DNA of 64,000 nt from the NCBI GenBank assembly GCA_027579435.1, contig JANBPK010001197.1, forward strand, positions 62,001 through 126,000. Reading direction: 5' to 3'. The position numbers and the translations under genes are program-made. Origin of the DNA: Candolleomyces eurysporus. Its lineage: Eukaryota; Basidiomycota; Agaricomycetes; Agaricales; Psathyrellaceae. Positions 13,047-25,370 of the stretch are shown one piece after another; the stretch's first letter is position 1; every line of letters starts with the position of its first letter. The notes under the pieces were generated by a model. The model made no database searches. It saw nothing but the letters and a program-made list of their open reading frames with translations, and was not told where the DNA came from.

Positions 13047-13647
13047 GGAGCGCCGGTACCCTTGCCCTCAGGAGGATCGAAGATCGCTTTCTTATAATAA
13101 ACTATTCCTATTCAAAACGGCTGTAATTCGTTCTCTCTCTCAGCTTCTCCCCATGGCCACTCGGGATTCACTACCCACTTTATGCCCTCTTCTCCATAGA
13201 TAATTAGAGCTCTATTCTCATTCGCGTACTTAGATCAACTCACAAATGTCCTCTGCTGCGGGCTGTAAAAATCCAATCTTCCTTTCACGTCCAATTCAAA
13301 CCTCTTATCGTGGCCGCATTGCTTCATCGACGTACCAAAAGTTTTTGTACGAAGTAGGACAAAATTATAAATGTAGCCACATATCGAAGCTTGAATAGAA
13401 TTAAAACCCTAGCTACCATTAGCGTTTTCTTTGCTGGGTCGGTCCTCTGTCAACTACTAATAAAGAGATAGGTTATCGAGAACCTCCCACCCCATTCCGA
13501 GACAGTCTCCAAAAAGAACCACCACTGATACTTGTCAGTCATCGTCATTTCTGACGCCCATGCCTGTTAAGGACGTCTAAAATAAGGGCGCAACATAATT
13601 AGAGACCCGATCGAAAGGTAACGTAACATTGGTATGGCATTGCGAAC
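13047..13647. other. intergenic
   Basis: AT-richer spacer between convergent genes; no feature recognised. Confidence 0.5.
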
Positions 13648-14023
13648 TCACGGGCTTTCAGGTTGCGCGTTCAGTGCGTTCAGAAGCTCGAGCAAGAGAA
13701 ATTTCTTCGTGTCTATGGCACCCTGAAACTGCAGCACCCGTTCCTGCTGGTTGGGTGGAAGCTGTTCACCTCCCGGACCACCTTCGATTTGAATGGTGCG
13801 AATGGTGTTTTCGTCGTTCTGGATGGAGAGTCGAAGCGATGCGACACGCTCCTGTAGCTCCGGTATAGCGACTGGAAGACGCTGTTGAGTTCCTTGTTTC
13901 GATTCCATTGGTTTCGGTGGTGTAAAAGGTGGGAGTGGCAAAGCCCTTTGAAAGCCCTTTCAATTCCTTTCATATGTCCCCCTATGTCCCCATCATACTT
14001 ACTTCCAAACAAAGGCAAAGCAT
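13648..14023 (-). CDS. small Gln/Glu-rich helical protein
   Basis: Exon 1 (14003-14023) encodes MLCLCLE and joins in phase to exon 2 (13648-13956), giving 109 residues. The exon 1 donor is GTAAGT. The central part (IPELQERVASLRLSIQNDE, then QQERVLQFQGAIDTKKFLLLELLNAL) has heptad-like Leu/Ile spacing and is likely a helical hairpin or coiled coil. The stop codon overlaps a GTGAGT sequence at the 3' end, so an additional downstream exon cannot be excluded. Function unknown. Confidence 0.5.
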
Positions 14024-14637
14024 TGATGCGACTGCGCCGCGCCGCGTTCAGTGCTCACCGAGGGGCTGCCAGGCTAGCATTCCGAGCATGGCGACCCACG
14101 CAACCCCAAAAGGCAGGTGAACGTTTTGGTTTCGGGGTCCCTAGCCATAAGAAGAATGCCAGTGATGATATCATTCGGCCATCAATTCTATCGAAGCCAA
14201 AACAACCTTCCTGAGAGATGATATAGGTCGGATGAAGGAGTATTTGAAGCGGGACAGGTCTGCCTCCACTGTTAGTGCACACTTACTACCAAAGAAGCGG
14301 AGTTGCCCAAAGGCAAATGTGTAGTTCGAGTGTAGTTGGCGATTATCGAGGCAGAGCGAGTCGACAACTCGGTAAAGATTGCCGAGCCGGAGCCGTGAGG
14401 ACCCCACAAGATGTTTTGTGCAGGTGCCATGGGAAGTTGTCATACGTCGCTTGCTAACCTGGCACCCCCCTGGTGCTCACCGTCTTCATCCATCACCGAC
14501 AACCCGAGCGCCTTGTTAAAGCCAAATTATACGGAGTCCTTGGAATATTGGAGCAAAAGACTTGCAGCTGTGCGATCAAGAAGACATAGTGAGTCCGCAA
14601 TTCAAGTTGTCACGTATGTCATGGAGCGACGTATGTC

Positions 14638-14645
14638 TGACGTCA
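14638..14645. promoter_or_regulatory. CRE-like palindrome, distal copy
   Basis: TGACGTCA, the full 8-base ATF/CREB-type palindrome. The flanks TCTGACGTCAAT and AGTCGTTTCGT are repeated almost exactly 331 bases downstream. It lies about 380 bases upstream of the Mug190-like start. Binding is inferred from the motif only. Confidence 0.4.
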
Positions 14646-14968
14646 ATATCCAGTCGTTTCGTATCGGGCAAACTGGGCACTCAGTAATACAGGAATAGGG
14701 CCGCTGGTCATGGACCAGGGAATTGGCCAACCCTATCAGCTGTCGTACACGATGCTAGAAGAAAAATCTTCGCAGATGGGCCTATGGGTGAGCCAAAGTC
14801 GGAATGCACTTTGAACAGGAATTTGGATTCCGTACAGTTGAAGTCATTGCTGCTTCTGGGTGGAGCTATGCCCTCACCCTTCTGAAGCCCAAGAATCTTG
14901 GGTCTGTCGCTCGATCATGGATACAGTGAGTAAAGAGCCCGCTTCTTGTCGTGGAGTAAGGGAATATC

Positions 14969-14976
14969 TGACGTCA
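14969..14976. promoter_or_regulatory. CRE-like palindrome, proximal copy
   Basis: Second TGACGTCA, about 50 bases before the ATG at 15027, with flanks TCTGACGTCAAT and AGTCGTTTTGT matching the distal copy. Confidence 0.45.
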
Positions 14977-15026
14977 ATTTATAGTCGTTTTGTGTCTAGG
15001 AAATTGCGCATCTTTCTCTAACCGCC

Positions 15027-18000
15027 ATGTCGACAGCAACCAAGTACAAATTCGAGAGCGAGGTCGCGGAAGGAGGGAACGAACGAACAGTGACGGACCC
15101 CATTACCCACCTTCCAATCACCATCCACGATGCTTCGAAACTCGAGCTGGAACAAATTCCACCGCCACCGACGGACAAGCAGGAGAGGGAGGCTGCAATG
15201 CATCGTAACGACGCCGAGGTCTCTGACCGCAGGCACAGCCAAATGGAAGCCCTCATTCATGAGTTGACTCACAACAACTGGTGGGAGGATCCGTTGGGAG
15301 ACCAGCGTCGTGCGCGGGTTCAGACAGCCATTGTGGCGAGCGCAGCAGCAGGTGCTGGTGCCTTTGGAGGGATAATTCTCTATTGGGTGTTCAACACCAT
15401 CGTTGGAAGGAGGCATGGATCTTGGGGTCTCATCGACTTGGTCGCCGTGGTCACCGGCTGCGCCATCTTGACGGTGTGCGTCGGAGCAGCATCTCTTGCT
15501 CTCAGACTCTTTCAGCGGCCGGCACGATCTGTGCCCCATTTCCAAGGCAACGACGTATGTGGTTACTTTCTTTGCATTTCATCTATCTAAGCAAGGGCTG
15601 TAGCGCGAGGACATTCGCCGAATTTTCGAGCACGACGGAAAGTCAGATAGTCCGGAGACAGTCGCTTGGCTGAACTCGTTTCTCAAATCACTCTGGCCCA
15701 TCATCAACCCAGCGCTCTTCGTCGCCATCTCCGACATCGTCGAAGACTCTCTCCAAGCCACCCTCCCCAAATTCGTCTCTGGTGTTCGAGTCGCCGACAT
15801 AGGCCAAGGCTCCGAACCTATCCGGATTCTCGGTATTCGATGGCTCGACGCGGGAGCGGCAGCGCAAGAGGTGGACGGAATGCAAGCAGAAGAAGGCGAC
15901 TTCATCAACATGGAGGTGTCCATCGCCTACCGCGCCAGGCAAACCACCGGCAAAGGGCTACGCAGCCGGCAGGCCAACGCCCACGTCCTCATGCAGTTCT
16001 GGCTTGCAGGAGGCATTGTGCTCCCCGCCTGGGTCGAGCTCCAAGGTCTCCTCACCACTGCACGTATGCGTATCCAGCTCACGCCCAACCCGCCCTTCCT
16101 CTCGGTGATGACGTTGACGTTACTGGGCAAGCCGAAGCTTTCGCTCGAGTGCACGCCCCTCGCCAAGAATTTTCTGAACGTAATGGATGTTCCTGGGTTG
16201 TCGAGTTGGATTCAGAGCGCGATCGACGCGACGGTGACGGAATATGTCGCTCCGAGAAGCATCAACTTGGACCTTAAGGCAATGCTGGCTGGCCAGCCGA
16301 AGATGGACACCGATGCTGTCGGAGTGATTATCGTTACCATTCGCAGGGCGTACGATCTGGGAGTTGACAGGCCGAAGAGTGTGGTCAAGAATCCGATGGG
16401 AAAGGGTGCGGATATGTATGTTACTGTGGGCTGGAGTAAGTGGGGGAAGCCGCTGTGGTCGACGAGGTAAGCGTTCTGTTCGCGCGTAGGGATGTAGATT
16501 CTCACCACCGGTGCTGCAGAGTTATCCCAAAGGAGGGTGAACCTGTCTGGGAAGAGACTACTGCCTTGCTTGTTAGACCTTCCGAGCTCAACGCCGAAGA
16601 AGGTCTGAGGCTCCAGCTCTGGGACTCAGGTGAGTGCACCTTGCATGAGAAATTGACATTGTGCTCACCTATAGATAGATCGCTTCACGGTCGACGACTT
16701 GCACGGCAACGTTGAAGTACCACTCAAAGACATCATCTCTGACCCTGCGACTCATAACCGTTTCACGCGACGAGAGGATGGGATTATGACGGATCGAGGC
16801 GAACCCGCCGAGGGTAAAGTCATCTGGGAGCTGGGGTATTTCGAGAAGACCACGCTCGAGCAGCACCTCGTTAAGAAGCACAAGGATTACAACGAAGTCA
16901 AGGCCGATATTGAGCGAGAGTCGGAGGAAAAGTTGAGGGAGGCGATGGCTGCTGGCGATGAGAAGAAGGCCGAAGTCGATCAGCAGAAGAAGGAAGACTT
17001 GAAGGAAAAGGGCGACGAAATCATCTCTGCATCGGCCCCTACGAATGATTGGCCTAGCGGTATCCTCTCCATTAGGATTGAACAGATCTCAGGATTGGAG
17101 GTTCAGAAGGCGGGCGAGGTCAAGACGGATGCAGAAGAGGACGATTCGGATGACCTCCCCAGTGCTTATTGCACGATTATCATAAACCATCAGCGGCTCT
17201 ACAAGACTCGGGTTAAAATGAAAAGTAACAATCCTTATGTGCGTTCTCCCGTTCATTTCATTTCGCTTAGTATAGCTTGTTTGCTCACTTTGAAGTAGTT
17301 CGACGCGGGAACCGAGAAGTTCATTAGGAATTGGAGGAATACGACCGTTATAATCGCTGTACGGGACAACCGCTTCCACGAAACGGACCCACTTCTCGGC
17401 ATAGTTATACTTCCGCTGCACGAAGTCCTCAAGCACCGATCTCAATGGACAGGGTCCCTCCCCATTACCGGCGGTGTTGGACACGGTCGTATGCGCCTCG
17501 CGCTGATATTCAGGAGCATCCAGCTCCACCTTCCTAAACGGCTCCTTGGCTGGGACGTCGGGACGCTGGAAATCAGCTCCCCAGTCACAACAAAGGGACC
17601 TGTCCCAGCTGATATCGCATCGTGTTCGCTCGTGTTTCGGACCAAATCCAGTAAAGGGAAAATGAAAGTGCAACACGAGGGAGGATGGGTTGAGCGCCCG
17701 GGGCGCCCTGTTCGGTTAGCTGTGAAGAAGCGGTACGCGTCCGGTCTATTATTGCAGTTCCGCAAGGCCACTGTAGGTCCGGACGTTACTCCAGCCTATT
17801 GCACCCTATGGTTCAAGGACATACCCGACGACGAGGAGGTCTCCGTTTCACTTCCTATTTGTAGGGACGAGAACGGGAGTTTGGCCCGCGCGCGATCGAA
17901 TGCGACGATTGAGGTGAAGGAGGATTTGGGCCATGTCCAATTGACGCTTAGGTTTTGGTCGGGTTTGAGTGGGTATCACCATGCTACCGCTCAAAAGGAT

Positions 18001-18384
18001 CGGAATATGGCGGACGTGATGGAGGTGTTGGATTGTGCGGAGGGTGCAGAGCATATTTCGCAGGATGCTTTCCCTCAGGAAGATGTTGAGTACTCTGATT
18101 CGTCCAGCCCTTCGGAATGGAGTGGTTCAGAGGACGAGAGGGCCGACACTACCAAGGCGCCTGAGTTCAGAGTGACGAAGGAGCCGAAGGGAGCATTCAA
18201 GGACTTCCGGAAAGCGCAAGGCGAACTGGGCAGGAAGCACCGTGGGCTGATGCAGTGGAGGGCCGCAAGGAATGTGGCGTGGATCGGGCGGGGAGTGGAG
18301 GGTAAGGTGGGGAAGATTGGGGATCGGGTCTTGGGGCAGTTCAAACATCGTGATCGCGAGCCTCCCATCGAGAGAGAGGTTTGA
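15027..18384 (+). CDS. Mug190-like SMP/C2-domain membrane-contact protein
   Basis: Five exons (15027-15554, 15604-16466, 16520-16629, 16679-17238, 17299-18384) give 1048 residues, all in phase. The N-terminus is cytosolic; two hydrophobic segments follow (VQTAIVASAAAGAGAFGGII and LIDLVAVVTGCAILTVCVG). Next comes an SMP-type lipid-binding module (WLNSFLKSLWPIINPALF through NVMDVPGLSSWIQSAID), then C2-type modules (VGVIIVTIRRAYDLGVD; SGILSIRIEQISGLEV; a C-terminal beta-rich region) and a charged linker (EKLREAMAAGDEKKAEVDQQ). This order matches S. pombe Mug190 and the extended-synaptotagmin/tricalbin group, which tether the ER to other membranes and move lipids. Protein class is well supported; the cellular site is by analogy. 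Two CRE-like sites lie upstream. Confidence 0.85.
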
Positions 18385-19678
18385 TTATCTCGTTTGTGGC
18401 GGTAGACGGTGATTTCAGGAACGAATGGTCTCTACGACACTCCGTAGGGACACAATGAACGCGGTGTTAGCTTCTTGGGCGGTGTGTGTTTGTAATCTTT
18501 TTTTTAGCCTCTAAACTTTGGATCATTTTCTTTCAGAACCATCTGCCTTCCAGAGATGTAGAGATGTAATGATGTACAACAATCAAGTTCGACCCTCATG
18601 TGTGCATGTGTGCAACCAGTTTTTCTTCAGGGTATTACTTCGACTGCGAGGCTTTTGAACGCGGTGAGCTGAACCGTTACTTTATGCCGGCATGGGTTTG
18701 TTGTTCAAGTTCAGGGCTATCTTATTGAACTTCAATTCAGTAGACCACGGAAAGCATGAATGCATCGCGCCCATGGCACAGCGCTCCGACGCTAAAAATA
18801 CATTTGAATTGATCGAGATTCTCACAGTGTCAAGTGCGGAGCTGTTTTCCAGCACTTCAGACTTACAAGCATCAAAGTCCTATTGGTTGTGGCTGCTTGT
18901 TTGATACTCTAGTACGTGCGATGACAACGGTGAAGGATATTGACTCAAGACTCTTTGCAGTTCGTCACCCACCGTCACATACGCAGTATTGGAGCATCAA
19001 CCTAGGAAACCTATGCTATCAGTGGGCGTTGCTCTATTTTTAGATGATTCGGTGACCACATCATGGAACCCGTCAACTCGAGGCTCATGAATGTATTACG
19101 TTCCAAACATCCCAACAAAGAGTATGAATGAAGTGCATCGACGATTTATTACCATCTCTGGCAATTTATCATCCGTAATCTTCGGTTTGAACGCCTCTGA
19201 AACCCACGAGGTCACATTGGTCCCGAAATAGCGCAGACACGAGTGGAGAGTGTAACCCTCAATGGACGAGGCTCGGGCTTGGAGGTGTAATATGTCCCAA
19301 TATTTCAATTGCGCCAGGAGAGGGGTCGTGTTGAAGGTGTGTATTCTGTTTGTATTTTATGCTCAATATATCCAAATATCTGGCTTCAGCAGATCCCGAA
19401 GAGACCGTGCAAAAATGCTGATTGCTGGCAAGAGCTTACCCGAATGGGGAGGCTGTCGTGATTGCTTGACGGCAGGCAGGGTAACGAGGCGAGATGACTT
19501 TTCCAGGCAAACATCCTGACTAGCCTTTATAAGTCCGGGCTTCTCTGAGATCTGTACGTACACTTCGCCCCACCTTAAAACGAGTTTTTTCCTTCCTTCT
19601 CTCCTTCGTCATCCACTGTCGTTGCAGTGAGGCTATCCCCAGGCTCGTTCTATTCGTTGGCTCTCCTTGTTTTCAACG
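18385..19678. other. intergenic
   Basis: About 1.3 kb. Only short open frames; pyrimidine-rich leader just before 19679. Nothing else recognised. Confidence 0.55.
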
Positions 19679-21664
19679 ATGTCTATCAGCAAGGAGAAAC
19701 TCACCGTCGAGGTGGGCTCGGCGTCGCAGTCGGTCCTTGAAAAACCGCAGCGCTTGGATTCGCTCGAAGCAGGCTCTAAATTTACTGCGGCTGAGACGAA
19801 GCGCCTCCTGAGGAAAATGGACTGGAATCTCGTTCCTTTCCTTGCGCTTCTCTACCTGTAAGTAAACCTCTTTCTATGGAACTCATCCATCGCTAATGTA
19901 CCGCTACAGTCTGTCATTCCTCGATCGCACCAACATTGGAAATGCTCGATTGGCTGGCCTTGAGGCGGACTTGGGCATGAAGGGCCTCGACTACAACGTT
20001 TGTACATTTTTTCGATTGAATACTGAGCGACTGTTGACCCCCCATCTTTCACTCCCACAGATTGCCCTCGCTGTGTTCTTCCCATTCTATGTTGCTGCCG
20101 AAATCCCGAGCAATATCATGATGAAGCGAACAAGCCCATCTCTATGGCTCAGTATTATCATGATTGCCTGGGGTATCTGTATGTCGCTTCCCGCCCAATA
20201 GAGTTTTCATTTCAACTAATTTGTGTTTTCTCTAGGTATGACTCTCATGGGAGTCGTCACAACATTCCCCGGACTGCTCGTAGCGAGAATGTTCCTTGGG
20301 TTTGCTGAGGGTGGCCTTTTCCCCGGAGTTACCTGGTACATCACTCAATGGTACAGACGCCACGAGTGTGGTTTCCGCATGGCAATCTTCTTCTCTGCTG
20401 CTACTCTGGCAGGAGCATTCGGTGGTCTTCTTGCTCGAGGGCTCTCTGAGCTCAGGGGCAAGGGTGGTCGACCAGGATGGGCGTGGATTTTCATCATCGA
20501 AGGGCTTGCGACCATCGTTGTTGCAGTCTTCGCGAAGTTCATCATCCACGACAAGCCGGAGACGTACGTGCATACTTCATAGTGAAATGAATCCTCGACT
20601 GATACAAATCCCTCGGTAGAGCTCGCTTCTTGACCGAGGAGGAGAAGGCCGAGGTCAAAGCCCGTTTGAAGGAGGATCGCACCTCGCTTGCCGACGAGTA
20701 CGACACTAAGTATGTCAAGGCCGCATTGAAGGACTGGAAAATCTACGTTCACATGCTTATCACTATCGGTGGGTAGCCTTCCAAACATCATTACTTTGCG
20801 TCTCACATAATTCTCGACGCTGCACATTAGGAATCTACACTCCTTTATATTCTATTTCGCTCTTCCTCCCCACCATCGTCAAGAACATGGGCTACACCAA
20901 CGAGAAGTCTCAACTCATGAGCGTCCCTCCCTACGTTGCCGGCTGCATTGCTACTATTGCTGGTGGATACTTCGCTGATCGTGCCCAAAAGCGTGGTACT
21001 TTCATGATGGGCTTCTGCCTTGTCGCAATCATTGGCTTCGTTATGCTGATCTCCACCCATATCGCTGCTGTCCAATACGTTGGCACCTTCTTCGCCGTTT
21101 GCGGGTATGCCTCCATACATCCTTCCATCGTTTTGGCCTCGCTCACTCAGTGATATAATTAGGATCTACCCTAACGTACCCATGGGTGTCGCCTGGAATG
21201 GAAACAACATCGGTGGATCTACCAAGCGAGCTGTCGGTATTGCTATGCACGTCGGTCAGTGGCAATTTTTACCATGCATCAGGGATCTATCATCTCATGG
21301 AACTAACTCTTCCGGGCAGGCTTCGGGAATCTCGGAGGTGTCATCGCAGGCTTCGTCTACCGCTCCACCGACGCACCGCGGTACTTCCAGGGTCACGGCC
21401 TCCTGATCGGCACTGTTACTATGAGCTTCTTCTTGTGCCTCTTCATGCATATCCACCTCAAACGGGAGAATGACCGAAGGGAGGCTGAGATGAAAGCCCG
21501 TGGTCTCACAAGCCTCGATCAGTATACTGAAGACATGAAGACAGCTGAACGCGAAAAGGGTGACTACGCAAGCGTAAGCATACTCTTCCATCTTCATCAT
21601 GATTTGAACAGAACGCTAATCCATCTTTTCGTCTATCAATCAGTTCTTCCGCTACACAATCTAA
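19679..21664 (+). CDS. MFS permease, Dal5/allantoate-type (anion:cation symporter family)
   Basis: Nine exons (19679-19857, 19910-19997, 20061-20178, 20236-20563, 20620-20768, 20831-21104, 21163-21254, 21320-21573, 21644-21664) give exactly 500 residues. Diagnostic blocks: WNLVPFLALLYLLSFLDRTNIGNARL at TM1, EIPSNIMMKRTSPSLWL, WGICMTLMGVV, ARMFLGFAEGGLFPGVTWYI, YRRHECGFRMAIFFSAA, GWAWIFIIEGL, then the central loop starting FLTEEEKAEVK and PMGVAWNGNNIGG in the second half. The C-terminus FFRYTI is typical. The family imports carboxylates such as allantoate, nicotinate, pantothenate or biotin precursors, with protons, at the plasma membrane; the substrate cannot be assigned here. The next gene downstream is a convergent P450. 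Confidence 0.9.
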
Positions 21665-21934
21665 ATAGCATGTAGACGCCTGTGGAGCATAACTGATGTC
21701 CTTCATGATTCGTGATTTTCGCATTTTCTATCTCAGATGGCTTGCTAGCTTTGGGACTTTCGAACTTTTAGTTCACTAATACTATTGGGAACCAACTTCA
21801 GACAATCTCTACGAACTTCCGTTCTGCTGTTAGATATATATTCTATCCATTCATACCCTCGGGTACATATGTCATTGTTGTACACCTGCATATACTTTGC
21901 GACACCCCACAATCACAATGATTGATCTACGTTC

Positions 21935-24144
21935 CTAACTCTCCGGATCGAACAACGACGAATTGAAAAGTTCCCTTAGTTTCGAGTTACGAGGTGTGAT
22001 TGAGCACTTGAAAGGTAACGGCATGCTACGACCAATGAAAGGGTCAGTTTTTTTTTTGAAACNAAAAAAACACCGACGTGATGAATGAGCGACACCCACA
22101 AGACTAAAGCTGATGATGCTGGCTCATAGGCTGGCTCAATGACATCGCCTTCCGAGTCCGTCGGCTTGGAGATTTGGAATGCAGTCAGAATGCACGCAAA
22201 GGCTATCCACAACGAGTCGAGTGCCATGAACCTCCCGGGACATATCCTAACGTTACTCGAGGTCAGATGGGATCTGAGGTGGGCGTGAGGGTGAGCAGAA
22301 ATCGAACCTTCTCCCGAAACCGAATGCGATCCATGGGTCAGGACACGGCTCTTTCCCGTCCTCTTTCGAGTCGAGGAATCTCTCCGGCTTAAACTCCGAA
22401 GGATCGGGATATATCTTCTCGTCGTTAAGGATCGCCCTGGACCATTCGGTTTGGTTCCGCCTGTTACAAACGAGAGGACCAGAAGTAAACGCACCACGCA
22501 TTCCCAATCACCAACGAGCCCGCTGGGAGGTGGTACCCTTTATAGTTGTCATCCACATCAAGGACATGGGCAGCAGCTGCAAAGATAAACAAACGGTCAA
22601 AGGCATCGGCTTAACGAGATGCTGCCCAAGGACATACCCATAGGCGTGATAGGCTTCCACCGAAGCACTTCCTTGACCATCGCCGTAATATACGGGAGCG
22701 ACTCTCGATCTGCGAAGGTGGGCAGTTGACCTGGCGGTATGGCGGCGTCAAGTTCGGATTGGGCTCTCCTTTGGACCTCAGGGTGAGTCATCATGGCGAA
22801 TAAAAATCCACAGAGTGCGGCTATGATCTAGAGATTGGGTTACATTACTTTGGAGCTGGCAGGTAGGTGACTTGGTGCTTACTGTGTCGAACCCTCCAAC
22901 AAACATGGCAGATGCCGTGTTCATGACGACCTCTTCGTATGCCTTGACGTTGATGCCAGTAGTTGGGTCCATTTCCTCCAGGCGCTCCCTAACGAATGAC
23001 GTAGTAGATGCCTAGAAATCTAGGATTAGCTGAAAGACCCTGATACGCAACACTGGAAACCTTACATTGTGTTTGGCCTCTTCAAATGGCTTCTGGCGCA
23101 TCCGCTCAATGTGGCCACGACTAGTTTTTGCGAAGCGCTGAAAGTGGGCGAAAGGCATCCACTCGGGAATGTACTTCATTGCTGGAATTATGTCGACAAG
23201 AAATGCACCTGGAACTGCGGCCTCGACTAGGTAGTGAATGGCCTCTTCCGATATGCGAATATATGGGTCGTCTTCTGCTTTGGGCTCTATCCCGTAGGCG
23301 ATTGACAGTACGACGTAACCCGCCATACTAGGGTGAGAATGTCAGCTCTGCGAGCCCGATTCGTTTAAAGCAGGTTTACCGTCTGAAATGAGATATAAAG
23401 TCCTCCGGAGTCTCATGCAAAGAGCGAAGCAGCTGAGTCGCTGCCTTGATCTCTTGAGAATGGAAAGCAGATACTGCGCTCGCTTGAAACGACTGGTGGA
23501 ACATCTTGCGGTGATTGCGCCTGGAGGCACCCATTCAACGCAGGACCTTGTACAGTCAAGGAAAGGCCATACCATCGCTCGCCTGGCATGGGAAGAGTTT
23601 GGAATTTGCACTTCGAAGCGGGGTTATGAAAACAGACTCACCGTACGGCATCAAACCAATATTGAACTCCCATCCCATGAGTTCACATATCATGGGCAGG
23701 CGAGGCCTGTAGGCTCAATGGGTCTAGGTTTCTAGCCAATGGTTCGGGAATGACAACTTCACCTGTTAGAGTAGGTATGTGACCTTTTTTCAAGAAGCTC
23801 GCCTACCGCCTCTGCGCTGTCCAGGACGATGATAGTCATCCCGAGCGCCTCCAGAGCAATAATATCAGAGCCTGCAACCCCCAGTGGGCGGTCAATCGAA
23901 TGTGTGGTTATTCGAGCTTCGTGGACGACGTACCGATTTCTCGACACAGCTCATGATACTTTACCCATGCAATTTCGCGAGGAACATGCAAAAGATGTCC
24001 AAGAAGTGGGATACGACTCGGTCCAGGTGGTAATGCCTTTCGCTTCGCTCTCCGTTGTCGCCAAACCCAGGAAATCACCGTTAGGCTGACCACCGTCGCT
24101 GCGACAGTGAAAGGTGAGAGTAGGAGCAAACCCATAAGACCCAA
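21935..24144 (-). CDS. cytochrome P450, microsomal (copy 1)
   Basis: Multi-exon minus-strand gene of roughly 500 codons. N-terminal anchor GLMGLLLLSPFTVAATVV, then the proline hinge ALPPGPSRIPLLGHL; SDIIALEALGMTIIVLDSAE; I-helix block ASAMFVGGFDT (an unusual form of AGxDT); K-helix ExxR as EVLRW; PERF-type FKPERF; and haem signature FGFGRR-ICPGR split by an intron. The C-terminus PLPFKCSITPR ends at 21935. This is a class II fungal P450 with the ICPGR-type signature often annotated as O-methylsterigmatocystin oxidoreductase-like in basidiomycetes; actual substrate unknown. A lone N at 22063 lies in the last intron. Neighbours are a permease and two secreted-peptide genes. Confidence 0.85.
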
Positions 24145-25151
24145 TACAACTATTGAGGAAACAATAGACTAGATTCCACTCGGCTTTTAATATATGTTCT
24201 GTGGCGTCAGACCAAATACCCAAACAGGGCTGAATGTCAGCGCTCAGCCTTGAGACCTTCCAAAGGGCTGAGCGAAGTGGCGGTTGGGATTGGGAGGGCA
24301 CGGCCACGTCGGGATGACCTATCGCTTGTGACGCTCCGAATGTAAACAAATGTCGAGAGCGAGCGTAATGAAGCGGAATCTAGTCTGTCGTTTCCTCGGC
24401 AGCTGTGAGGTGAGCCTGCCAAGTGTCTGCCATGCCCATTATGCGGATCGGATTGAGGATAAGTTGGGGAGACCATAGTACTTGATCCTATTGGGTGAAC
24501 CCAATTTGGAAATCCTTGATGCATCCCGTTCGAATCCCACCACCGCCGTCTTTTCTGAGAAGACCGAGAACTGGACCTACATACGCTCCACCCCTTTGAC
24601 TTGCTTAATTCGACAACAAGACCAATTGAAGAGGCTTTAAAATGTTTTTGGAGTTGATAGATATTCTAAAATACATTGATAGGATGAGAGTGACCCGAAA
24701 ACACGAATGCCCAATGCAGATAGATAGAGTTGAAATAACCGAGTCCGCGAGGTGAAAGCGAATGGTTGTAGAGAATGTGATGGTTGAAGAGCAGAGCACA
24801 AGCAGGTGCCAGCAAATTGCTGCGCAAAAGACGTCTAGTGGATACAAACAGGCAGGAGTTTGCCAGGGGCCGAAAGTCGAAAATGGGGTTTGGCCGGAGA
24901 AGGAGTGGATAGGTTGTGAGGGAGAAGCAATCCAGGGAATGTTATGGATCGGAAACGGGCTTCGAAAGGTGTGTTTGGAGTTAGGCAAAGTCTAGCCTAG
25001 TGTGTTGGTGGTGGTGGTGGAGGCCGACCTGTGTGGTCTTTTGGGCGTCCTGGTGAGAGATCAAGGATGCAACCTGAAGTGGGTATATGAGTATCGGACT
25101 GAAGGAGGCGTATTAGAGCACACTCACCATCTGATCGCATGCAATAGGGAA
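24145..25151. other. intergenic
   Basis: No gene called. A tRNA B-box-like string near 24528 was checked and rejected. A GGT-rich tract lies at 25003-25022. Confidence 0.5.
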
Positions 25152-25370
25152 TTAGATGCAGCTGTTGACCATGCGGCATCCCTNGGGGGTCGGCTTCACG
25201 GGCGACAGGCTGAGCAGCGGCTTCGACACCCGGTTGTGGGACGGGAATTGGTGAAGCGGACACCAAGGTAGCAACTAAAAGTTGAGGAGTTAGACGGAAT
25301 CAAGTAGTTGGGAGAAGATGAACATACTGCAAAGAGCAGCGATGGAAGCGAAGGCAGTGGAGAATCGCAT
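25152..25370 (-). CDS. small secreted two-cysteine peptide precursor D1
   Basis: Exon 1 (25328-25370) encodes MRFSTAFASIAALC and ends in phase 1; exon 2 continues IATLVSASPIPVPQ. Signal peptide with cleavage likely after the SAS region. Reading the lone N at 25184 as an extra base gives a 54-residue protein ending VAREADPQGCRMVNSCI, stop at 25152-25154. If the N is kept, the frame runs on to 24997 through a Pro-rich tail. I prefer deletion, because the same treatment repairs two other genes here and because the resulting C-terminus matches D2 (CRxxxxC then Ile or Phe). The mature part would be short, with two Cys. Function unknown. Confidence 0.6.

Larger units (their letters stand above)
14024..15026. 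other. intergenic, promoter side of the Mug190-like gene
   Basis: No convincing gene. It contains two copies of a repeated element with a TGACGTCA core (14638-14645 and 14969-14976), listed separately. Confidence 0.5.

Noticed and set aside
24520..24545. tRNA B-box-like string GTTCGAATCC
   Set aside because: The bases on either side (TCCCG and CCCAC) cannot pair as a T stem, and no A box or acceptor stem fits upstream.
24605..24988. 127-codon minus-strand open frame rich in Ser, Ile and Phe
   Set aside because: Composition typical of the reverse of A/G-rich sequence; no family resemblance and no splice context.
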